From the NCBI GenBank assembly GCA_003343605.1, contig QAKW01000079.1:1-6124 (forward strand): a stretch of DNA of 6,124 nucleotides. The letters run 5' to 3'. This stretch comes from Clostridiales bacterium. GTDB lineage: Bacteria > Bacillota > Clostridia > Oscillospirales > QAKW01. Below the pieces are notes generated by a model. That model did not search any database. It was not told the origin of the DNA and saw only the letters and a program-made list of their open reading frames with translations. Shown here piece after piece: positions 1-5,704 of the stretch; position 1 is the first letter of the stretch, and every line of letters begins with the position of its first letter. The position numbers and the translations under genes are program-made.

Positions 1-1037
1 CGGTCCTCCCAGGAAGAAAGGTAGGCGCAATTGGAAAGAGTCAGCTCCCTCACGCCTTCCCGCCCATCTGAGATCAGAGGTTCTTCAAACAAAATATGAT
101 TTACAAAGTTTTGAATAATCCTTCCGTGTGCGCTGCCTTTAGAAGAAAAGGACATTTCTTCATATTCCATCGGAATTTTGGCAAACGGTTCCTGCGCTTC
201 AAAACAAAACGTCCGTTCCGCCTCCTTTAGCCGCCAGAGCTTCAGCACCCCGTTTTCCAGCACCATCTTCCCCCGATCTCCGGTTATTTCAAGCCGATTG
301 GTACCTGGGTATTCCCCGGTGGAGGTTTGAAAAACAGCCGTTGCACCGTTTGCATATTCTCCGTAGATCAGCGCTTCATCCTCCACCTCAATATGGTGAT
401 ATTTTCCCTGTGTGCAAAAGGCGCGGATTCTCTCGGGCATTCCAAAGAGCCATTGCCAGATATCCAAATTGTGCGGTGCCTGGTTCAGCAGCACACCGCC
501 GCCTTCTCCAAGCCAGGTGGCGCGCCAGGAACCGCTGTCGTAATACTTCTGGGTGCGGTACCAGTTGGTGATGATCCAATGAAACCGTTTGGGCATGCCC
601 ATAACGCCGCCTTGAATCAGTTGCCTGGCTTTTATATAAAGTGGATCGGTGCGCTGATTCAGCATGATGCAAAAAGTTTTTCCGCTCTGATCCGCTGCCT
701 GGACAAACGCTTCGGCGGCGCTCAGCTGAACGGCCAAAGGTTTCTCGCTTAATACATGCAGCCCGTTTTGAAACGCCTTAATGCCGATGATCGGATGATC
801 ATAATGAGGCGTTGCGATAATCACGGCATCGCATTTCCCGGCACTCAATAAATCTTCTGTGCAGGAAAAAAGAGGGATGCCCGGAAACAGGGATTTTAAT
901 TCTTCAAGGCGCGCCGGATTGTGATCGCAAAGAGCGCTCAGCACAGCGTTTTCAACATTTCCGCCGGCAAGATAATGGGCATGTGCGTATCCCATGGTGC
1001 CAACGCCGATTACACCGATTCTTAAAGATGAACTCAT
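1..1037 (-). CDS. Gfo/Idh/MocA family NAD(P)-dependent oxidoreductase, C-terminus cut by window edge
   Basis: Probable cytosolic dehydrogenase that oxidises or reduces a sugar, sugar acid or glycoside hydroxyl with NAD(P). I translated one open frame of 345 codons from ATG at 1037 to the left edge, with no stop or frameshift. The Rossmann dinucleotide motif is GVGTMG (G11, G13, G16), and the family EKP signature is residues 98-100 with likely catalytic K99. The substrate domain carries ITNWYR (156-161), GGGVLLNQ (179-186) and APHNLD (187-192). At the position four residues before the conserved His (H189), many family members have Asp; here it is N185. It is a close paralogue of the gene just upstream (1034-2203): a 46-residue central block is about 80% identical by hand count. 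By comparison with that 389-residue protein, some 20-45 C-terminal residues are missing. The start overlaps the upstream stop as ATGA with only a weak AGGGT ribosome site, implying translational coupling. The family call is firm; the substrate is unknown. Confidence 0.9.
   Translation of the reverse strand, partial: MSSSLRIGVIGVGTMGYAHAHYLAGGNVENAVLSALCDHNPARLEELKSLFPGIPLFSCTEDLLSAGKCDAVIIATPHYDHPIIGIKAFQNGLHVLSEKPLAVQLSAAEAFVQAADQSGKTFCIMLNQRTDPLYIKARQLIQGGVMGMPKRFHWIITNWYRTQKYYDSGSWRATWLGEGGGVLLNQAPHNLDIWQWLFGMPERIRAFCTQGKYHHIEVEDEALIYGEYANGATAVFQTSTGEYPGTNRLEITGDRGKMVLENGVLKLWRLKEAERTFCFEAQEPFAKIPMEYEEMSFSSKGSAHGRIIQNFVNHILFEEPLISDGREGVRELTLSNCAYLSSWED
482..570 (-). repeat. Imperfect direct repeat, copy in the 1-1037 oxidoreductase
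   Basis: 89-base segment that matches 1651-1739 without gaps, with 17 mismatches by hand count (about 81% identity). It encodes the ITNWYR to GGGVLLNQ core. The mismatches include many third-position changes, so it reflects gene duplication under selection and not a mobile repeat. It is still a possible site for recombination that would fuse the two genes. Confidence 0.7.
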
Positions 1038-2203
1038 TGGCCAGTACCCTGATAAGAAGACTCCGTATCCGAAAAGACCGGCTGAACGGCCTCTTTCCTT
1101 CTGGAATTTTGTGCCCGCTTCATCAGTTCCCTGTAATAAAGCTCCTCATCCAGCGGAAGTGTTACCGGCCTGCCGAGGAAAGCAGAAAGATGCATGGCGT
1201 TGGAAAGTGTCAATCCGTTGATGCCTTCTTCTCCGCCGGCCACCAGCGGGCTTCCATCTAAAATACGGGCGGCAAAGGCATTTAAAACACCAACATGCTG
1301 CGGGCCGTGATCCTCAAATTCAAAAATTTCTTCTGAGCTGTCCGGTTTCCCAAACGCTCCGAGGCCATCACCTTTGAATTCATTCAGCGGCGTTGAAAGC
1401 CGGCAGACCCTCAGCGTATTTCCCTCTGCCAGCAGCCGCCCCTTCTCACAGGTTATTTCAAATCGGTTGGATCCTGGAAAATCGCCGGTAGAGGTGATAA
1501 ATACGCCGTTTGCGCCGTTTTGATATTCTACATAAGCGGTAACATCGTCTTCCACTTCAATATCATGCCATTTTCCAAAATGCATCTTTACATCTACCGT
1601 TTGCGGCATGCCGCAGATCCACTGCCACAAATCCAGCTGATGCGGGCATTGATTCAGCAACACGCCGCCGCCCTCTCCGCTCCAGGTTGCGCGCCAGGCG
1701 CCGCTGTCATAATAAAACTGCGAGCGGTACCAGTTGGTAATCAGCCAGTTTGTACGGTGCAGTGCACCCAGTTCCCCGCTCTGCATGATTTCACGCATTT
1801 TGATATACATCGGGTTGGTGCGCTGATTAAACATCATGGCAAAAACAACACCGCTCTGCTGTGCCTCCCTGTTCATCTGACGCACCTGTTTTGTATAAAC
1901 GCCGGCAGGCTTTTCCACCATCACATGCAGATGGCGGCGAAAGCATTCGATTGCCAGCCGGGGGTGATCATAATGCGGCACTGCAATAATACAGGCATCG
2001 ATCAGGTTGCTATCCAGCATGGCTTCGGCCGTTTCAAAGCGCGCTGCTTCCGGGCAATGCTCCTGTGCCCACGCAAGCCGTTCCGGATTGATATCCGCCA
2101 CTGCGGTCAGCCGCATCTGCGGGCACTTTCCCTCAGAAATATGCCTGGCATGGGCAGAGCCCATATTTCCGATTCCGATAATCCCGATTCTGATTTTTTT
2201 CAT
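1034..2203 (-). CDS. Gfo/Idh/MocA family NAD(P)-dependent oxidoreductase (complete, 389 aa)
   Basis: Probable cytosolic sugar or glycoside dehydrogenase. The N-terminal Rossmann fold shows GIGNMG (G10, G12, G15). EKP is at 97-99 with likely catalytic K98, and NQRTNPMY follows at 126-133. The C-terminal alpha/beta domain contains ITNWYR (155-160), GGGVLLNQ (178-185) and CPHQLD (186-191). H188 is the likely catalytic His, and N184 sits where many relatives have Asp. I chose ATG at 2203, not the longer frame from 2287. It has a perfect AGGAGG at 2210-2215 with a 6-base spacer and begins directly at the family's usual N-terminus (MKKIRIGIIG); the extra 28 residues would overlap the upstream gene and resemble nothing. 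The last ~25 residues (from about 365) are polar, Ser/Gln-rich and probably disordered. It follows the TIM-barrel gene by 11 bases and overlaps the next paralogue by ATGA. The length is normal for the family; the substrate is not determinable. Confidence 0.92.
   Translation of the reverse strand: MKKIRIGIIGIGNMGSAHARHISEGKCPQMRLTAVADINPERLAWAQEHCPEAARFETAEAMLDSNLIDACIIAVPHYDHPRLAIECFRRHLHVMVEKPAGVYTKQVRQMNREAQQSGVVFAMMFNQRTNPMYIKMREIMQSGELGALHRTNWLITNWYRSQFYYDSGAWRATWSGEGGGVLLNQCPHQLDLWQWICGMPQTVDVKMHFGKWHDIEVEDDVTAYVEYQNGANGVFITSTGDFPGSNRFEITCEKGRLLAEGNTLRVCRLSTPLNEFKGDGLGAFGKPDSSEEIFEFEDHGPQHVGVLNAFAARILDGSPLVAGGEEGINGLTLSNAMHLSAFLGRPVTLPLDEELYYRELMKRAQNSRRKEAVQPVFSDTESSYQGTGQ
1651..1739 (-). 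repeat. Imperfect direct repeat, copy in the 1034-2203 oxidoreductase
   Basis: Partner of the segment at 482-570. The offset of 1169 bases is almost exactly the 1166-base distance between the two gene starts, as expected for tandem paralogues of nearly equal length. Confidence 0.7.
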
Positions 2204-2209
2204 GATGTT

Positions 2210-2215
2210 CCTCCT
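2210..2215 (-). promoter_or_regulatory. Ribosome binding site deciding the start of the 389-aa oxidoreductase
   Basis: AGGAGG on the minus strand with spacer AACATC (6 bases) to ATG at 2203. The stop TGA of the upstream TIM-barrel gene (2217-2215) shares its last base with the site. It decides against the upstream in-frame ATG at 2287, which would lie inside the TIM-barrel gene. Confidence 0.9.
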
Positions 2216-2982
2216 CAGCAATATCCCAACGATTTTAAATACTGAAAGCTGCGTGCCAAACAGGTAAACGGGTCTTCCCCATAGCACTGATCCTGCTCCA
2301 CAAACGCATATTCCGCCCCGGCCTGTTCAAAAGCGGGTATAATCGCCGGAAAGTTGAGATTTCCTTCTCCAACCGGCGCCATCAAAGGCGTTTTTCCGTC
2401 TTCTGCCACCGCCTGATCCTTTAAATGAACGCAGGTCAGCCGGCCTGCCGTCTTTTGAATCCATTGATATATATCGGCGCCGCCCTGCTGCACCCAGTAA
2501 GTATCTAAAATAATACCCAGCATATCAGCGGGCAGTTTTTCAAGAATCCGATCAAAAATCAGCTGTCCCTCCATTTTTCTGAATTCCATCGCATGGTTAT
2601 GATAGCCAAACCGCTTTCCCGCAGCGCGGATTTTTTCGGCCGGTGCCTGAATCACAGAAAGAAACGCCTCCAGCCCCGCCCGGTCTTTGCGTGCATAAGC
2701 CGGCATAGAGCCAAGACCGATATAATCGCAGCCCAGAATATCATGCTCCCGAATCAACTGCTCCGTATCGTTTATAATGCGGTCATAAGGGCTATGTGTG
2801 ATTACAATCTGTATTTCCAGCCGGTCGCAGGTATCCCGCAGCAGCTGCGGATCCATCGGCCCGCAGCCGGAATACTGAACATATCGGTATCCGATTTCCG
2901 CCAGTTTCTCTAAAGATTGAATGGTATCTTCTGGGGTTTTGCAAAATTCTCGAATGGTAAACATCTGTGCACCGATCTTCAT
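2215..2982 (-). CDS. Sugar phosphate isomerase/epimerase-like TIM-barrel protein (xylose isomerase-like, AP-endonuclease-2 fold), 255 aa
   Basis: Cytosolic metal-dependent TIM-barrel enzyme of the IolE / tagatose-epimerase-like superfamily. Members isomerise, epimerise, dehydrate or, in some keto-glycoside pathways, eliminate. Visible strand-end motifs are IVITHSPYD (59-67), GYHNHAMEF (126-134), ILDTYW (158-163), CVHLKD (184-189) and VEQD (228-231). D160, H186 and E229 are likely metal ligands. At the first ligand position, where the epimerase relatives carry Glu, this protein appears to have H128 of the YHNH motif. The length is typical, and there is no signal peptide. The start at 2982 overlaps the upstream stop as ATGA. 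GGGAGG at 2993-2998 has a rather long 10-base spacer, so coupling to the upstream gene probably helps initiation. Its stop codon lies inside the ribosome site of the following oxidoreductase, the likely functional partner. The family is clear; the reaction is unknown. It is not a DNA-repair nuclease despite the domain name. Confidence 0.88.
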   Translation of the reverse strand: MKIGAQMFTIREFCKTPEDTIQSLEKLAEIGYRYVQYSGCGPMDPQLLRDTCDRLEIQIVITHSPYDRIINDTEQLIREHDILGCDYIGLGSMPAYARKDRAGLEAFLSVIQAPAEKIRAAGKRFGYHNHAMEFRKMEGQLIFDRILEKLPADMLGIILDTYWVQQGGADIYQWIQKTAGRLTCVHLKDQAVAEDGKTPLMAPVGEGNLNFPAIIPAFEQAGAEYAFVEQDQCYGEDPFTCLARSFQYLKSLGYC

Positions 2983-3821
2983 TGTAATTCAGCCTCCCTT
3001 ATTATTGTTTTCAATGCATCCGCCGCCGCATCAAAAGCTTCTTCCCCACTGGTGTAGGAATAGGCGGATTGCGTTCTTTCTCCGTTTTCCAGCCGGTCTA
3101 GGCCTATAAAAGCCGTGAGATGAGGCTCCAGCGTAACGACCTGCCCGCCTTTGGAAAAATATCTTCTCAATAGCTCCTTCAGATTGGCAAGCCCCGCTCC
3201 CGGCGGAACCACCTTTCCCTCCGCGTTGCAGTCTTTGATATGCAGATATTCCACATAAGGGGCCAGCATTTCCCAAGCCGGCAGAACCTGCTGCCCAACC
3301 TGCAGGAAGTTAGCCGGGTCAAAAACCGCCCTCAGTTCCGGCAGGGCTGCTAAAAGCCTGCGGCATTTTTCGGCCTGATCTCCGTAAATGCCCTTTTCAT
3401 TCTCATGACAAAGCAAAATTCCGCTTCCCTTTGCCGCATCCAGCATGCACTGCATTTTTGTGCAGATTAAATCGAAACAGGCATCCGTTGAATCCGTATC
3501 GTAAAAACTAAACAGCCTGTAATGCTTTGCACCCAGGATTTCTGCCAGATCCAATTGATGCCGGAAGGCATCAAAGTGCGGGGTAAAATCATTTTTTAAC
3601 GATACCTTGCCCGTTGGCGAGCCAATCGCCCAAACCGATAGTCCATGATCATCCAGCTGCCGCCGGATCTCCAGGGCCTTTTCCCGGGAAATATCGGCGA
3701 TGTTTTCTTCATCGATAAAACGGATTTCCAAAAGTTTTATCTCGTTTCGCTCCATTGCAGCAATCTGCCCTTTGAAATCGCGGGAAGCTTCATCTGCAAA
3801 AGCCGCTATTTTTACCTGCAT
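2979..3821 (-). CDS. Sugar phosphate isomerase/epimerase-like TIM-barrel protein, second type, 280 aa
   Basis: Second cytosolic xylose-isomerase-like TIM barrel, clearly diverged from its neighbour at 2215-2982. Motifs are AFADEASRDF (7-16, a usual N-terminus in this family), RLFSFY (102-107), LLCHENEKG (136-144), VFDPANF (166-172), LHIKD (193-197) and VTLEPHL (229-235). E140, D168, H194 and E232 form the standard Glu-Asp-His-Glu metal-ligand set of tagatose-3-epimerase-like enzymes. The D-to-H spacing (26 residues) equals that in the neighbouring barrel. The start at 3821 lies three bases after the uxuB stop. The only ribosome-site candidate is a G-run (3830-3834), so translation may depend on coupling. 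Its stop overlaps the next start as ATGA. The intact ligand set suggests an active isomerase, epimerase or lyase on a keto-sugar; its place after uxuB suggests a uronate or glycoside substrate, which is inference. Confidence 0.88.
   Translation of the reverse strand: MQVKIAAFADEASRDFKGQIAAMERNEIKLLEIRFIDEENIADISREKALEIRRQLDDHGLSVWAIGSPTGKVSLKNDFTPHFDAFRHQLDLAEILGAKHYRLFSFYDTDSTDACFDLICTKMQCMLDAAKGSGILLCHENEKGIYGDQAEKCRRLLAALPELRAVFDPANFLQVGQQVLPAWEMLAPYVEYLHIKDCNAEGKVVPPGAGLANLKELLRRYFSKGGQVVTLEPHLTAFIGLDRLENGERTQSAYSYTSGEEAFDAAADALKTIIREAELQ
2993..2998 (-). promoter_or_regulatory. Ribosome binding site of the 255-aa TIM-barrel gene
   Basis: GGGAGG on the minus strand, inside the end of the 280-aa TIM-barrel gene. 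The 10-base spacer to ATG at 2982 is longer than the 6 bases at the strong sites here, so initiation may rely partly on the ATGA overlap. Confidence 0.65.
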
Positions 3822-3824
3822 ATT

Positions 3825-4649
3825 TTATACCCCCGAATAAGCGGAAAAACCGCCGTCTACCGGAACCACAACTCCGGTTACAAAACTGGATTTCTGATCA
3901 TCCACCAGCCACTCCAGCGTTCCAAGTAATTCTTCCGCTTCCCCAAAGCGCCCCATTGGCGTAGCCTGCAGGATTTTTCGGGTGCGCGCGGTAGGATTTC
4001 CATTCTGATCAAAAAGAAGGGAGCGATTTTGATTGGTCACAAAAAATCCGGGCGCCAGGGCGTTCACGCGAATACCGCTTTTTGCAAAATGGACCGCCAG
4101 CCACTGCGTAAAATTGCTGACTGCTGATTTCGCTGCGCTGTAAGCAGGAATCTTCGTCAGCGGCCGAAACGCATTCATGGAAGAAATATTTAAAATACAA
4201 CAGCCGCCGCGCCCCAGCATATCCCGGGCAAACACCTGTGTCGGCAGCAGTGTTCCCATCAGATTCAGATCGAAAACAAAATCGAAGCCCGCTTTATCCA
4301 GATTAAAAAAAGTGGCCAGCTCTTTTTCCGCTTCATCTCCCGGCTGAAGCTCTTCATGTTCCGTTGTGCATTTAGGGCTGTTTCCCCCTGCACCGTTGAT
4401 TAAAACATCTGTTTTGCCAAAATCGGAAAGAATCGCCTGATGGACACGTTCCATACATTCCTTATCCAGAACATCGGCCCGGTAGGCTCTGGCGATTCCA
4501 CCGGTGCTGCTGATTTCCGCCGCTACGGCTCTTACAGATTCCTCATTTAAATCCAGCAGTGCAACACGGTTTCCCTGCCCGGCCAAAAACCGGGCGAAAG
4601 CCGAACATAATATGCCGCCGGCTCCGGTAATTACAATTGTTTTTTTCAT
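3825..4649 (-). CDS. uxuB: D-fructuronate reductase / D-mannonate oxidoreductase, SDR family
   Basis: Cytosolic short-chain dehydrogenase/reductase expected to reduce D-fructuronate to D-mannonate, between UxaC and UxuA in glucuronate breakdown. The cofactor motif TGAGGILC is at 8-15; D33 at the end of strand 2 favours NAD(H). NGAGGN is at 85-90, followed by a long polar loop (about 91-120) seen in this subfamily, and N129. The catalytic residues are S157, Y170 and K174 (YSAAK 170-174). The C-terminus DGGFSAYSGV (265-274) matches the B. subtilis UxuB/YjmF-type SDRs and is unlike the long-chain E. coli UxuB. The last residue of the glycine motif is not Gly, as is common in this subfamily. The length of 274 aa is normal. 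ATG at 4649 has AGGAGG at 4656-4661 with a 6-base spacer and overlaps the uxuA stop as ATGA. The family is certain; the substrate comes from resemblance and from its position next to uxaC-uxuA. A related polyol or 2-keto-gluconate-type reductase is the main alternative. Confidence 0.87.
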   Translation of the reverse strand: MKKTIVITGAGGILCSAFARFLAGQGNRVALLDLNEESVRAVAAEISSTGGIARAYRADVLDKECMERVHQAILSDFGKTDVLINGAGGNSPKCTTEHEELQPGDEAEKELATFFNLDKAGFDFVFDLNLMGTLLPTQVFARDMLGRGGCCILNISSMNAFRPLTKIPAYSAAKSAVSNFTQWLAVHFAKSGIRVNALAPGFFVTNQNRSLLFDQNGNPTARTRKILQATPMGRFGEAEELLGTLEWLVDDQKSSFVTGVVVPVDGGFSAYSGV

Positions 4650-5704
4650 TTTCTTCCTCCTGTCATAGCAAGACTCTTTTCAACACCCTCGAAAAGACCT
4701 TCTATATAAGTCGCGCCCAAAGCACGGTCATAAAGTCCATATCCGTACCGGCCGGTTTCTCCCCAGATCATCCGTCCATGATCCGGCCGTACATATCCGC
4801 TGAAACCATGCTCCACAAGCGCCCGCACAATTCCAAACATATCAATAGACCCTTCGCCTGTAGGGTGCCCCACTTCTTCAAACTGCCCAGGCCCGGTATG
4901 CCGGATATTTCTCAGATGTAAAAACGGGATACGGTCGGCGTATTTAGCCGCCATATGTACCAGATCATTCGCGGGATTTGCCCCCAGTGAGCCGGTGCAG
5001 AAGGTAAGACCGTTGGACGGACTCTCTATAATATGAAAAAGCCGATCCAGATTTTTTTCACTGGTAATAATGCGCGGAAGGCCAAAAATGCCCCAGGGGG
5101 GATCATCCGGATGAATGGCCATTTGAATCCCGCTCGCCTCCGCTACTGGGATAACCGCTTTTAAAAAGACCGCCAAATTCGTCCACAGATCCTCTTCCGA
5201 ACAGTCTTTATAGCGCATCAGAAGATCGCGCAGCCCCTCTTTTGAATAACTCGTATCCCAGCCGGGCAATGAAAGCGTGCTGGTGAGCGGATTCATCGCT
5301 CTGACTTTCTGCTCATCATAAGCCAGCGCATGCGCTCCATCCGCCTGCGGGCGGGATAATTCGCTGCGCAGCCAATCAAAAACCGGCATAAAATTGTAGC
5401 AGATGCACCGGACGCCGGCCTCCCCCAGTCTTCGGATATTTTCACAATAGTGTGCAATCAGCAGCGGCGCGCGTTCGGTGCCGAGCTTGATTTCTTCCGG
5501 TACCGGTACGCTCTCCACAACCTCAAAGGTCAGACCCTTCTCCCGGGCCTGATCCCGAATCTGCGCAATGCTTTCCCTGCTCCACACGTTGCCGGGTTCA
5601 ACATCATATACCGCGGAGACAATTCCGCTCATCCCCGGAATCTGGCGAATGTGGTCCAGGGTAACAGGATCATCCTCTCCATACCATCGAAAGGTTAATT
5701 TCAT
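4646..5704 (-). CDS. uxuA: Mannonate dehydratase (EC 4.2.1.8)
   Basis: Dehydrates D-mannonate to 2-keto-3-deoxy-D-gluconate in the cytosol, the last specific step of the glucuronate branch before KDG kinase and aldolase. It is a TIM barrel of 352 aa, a normal length for the Gram-positive form. Family signatures are FRWYGEDDPVTL (5-16), SVPVPEEIK (65-73), CYNFMPVFDW (102-111), AIHPDDPPWGIFGLPRI (196-212), FCTGSLGAN (235-243), HLRNI (263-267) and RPDHGR (306-311). The expected Mn2+ ligands H198, C236, H263 and D308 are all present, so the enzyme should be active. ATG at 5704 has GGAGGG (5711-5716) with a 6-base spacer and overlaps the uxaC stop as ATGA. The C-terminal codons double as the ribosome site of uxuB. 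Identification is very secure. Confidence 0.97.
   Translation of the reverse strand: MKLTFRWYGEDDPVTLDHIRQIPGMSGIVSAVYDVEPGNVWSRESIAQIRDQAREKGLTFEVVESVPVPEEIKLGTERAPLLIAHYCENIRRLGEAGVRCICYNFMPVFDWLRSELSRPQADGAHALAYDEQKVRAMNPLTSTLSLPGWDTSYSKEGLRDLLMRYKDCSEEDLWTNLAVFLKAVIPVAEASGIQMAIHPDDPPWGIFGLPRIITSEKNLDRLFHIIESPSNGLTFCTGSLGANPANDLVHMAAKYADRIPFLHLRNIRHTGPGQFEEVGHPTGEGSIDMFGIVRALVEHGFSGYVRPDHGRMIWGETGRYGYGLYDRALGATYIEGLFEGVEKSLAMTGGRK
4656..4661 (-). promoter_or_regulatory. Ribosome binding site of uxuB, inside the end of uxuA
   Basis: Perfect AGGAGG on the minus strand, with a 6-base A-rich spacer (AAGAAA) to ATG at 4649. It is formed by the codons for the Thr-Gly-Gly-Arg end of UxuA. It is one of the two strongest sites in the window. 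Confidence 0.9.

Noticed and set aside
1..60. Possible frameshift in the partial oxidoreductase at the window edge
   Set aside because: A first reading seemed to change frame there, but recounting triplets from ATG 1037 gave 345 continuous codons ending in LSSWED, as expected for the family.
327..752. Open frames on the plus strand and a 94-codon minus-strand frame (388-672) near the left end
   Set aside because: All fall inside the partial oxidoreductase, which reads through 1-1037 in a different frame with intact family motifs.
2204..2214. Promoter or terminator in the largest gap between genes
   Set aside because: The gap is only 11 bases and is filled by the ribosome site and spacer; no hairpin with a T-run is visible at any junction.
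1520..2245. Open frame of 241 codons on the plus strand
   Set aside because: Antisense shadow of the 389-aa oxidoreductase. The translation is rich in His, Cys and Pro with no recognisable domain, while the minus strand encodes a clear family protein.
2204..2287. Upstream extension of the 389-aa oxidoreductase to ATG at 2287 (28 extra residues)
   Set aside because: It lies inside the end of the TIM-barrel gene, puts residues before the normal Rossmann N-terminus, and ignores the perfect AGGAGG six bases before ATG 2203.
2215..3821. DNA-repair AP endonuclease (endonuclease IV), suggested by the AP-endonuclease-2 fold
   Set aside because: The two proteins lack the many-ligand three-zinc signature of endonuclease IV, show sugar-isomerase-like motifs, and sit in a sugar-acid operon.
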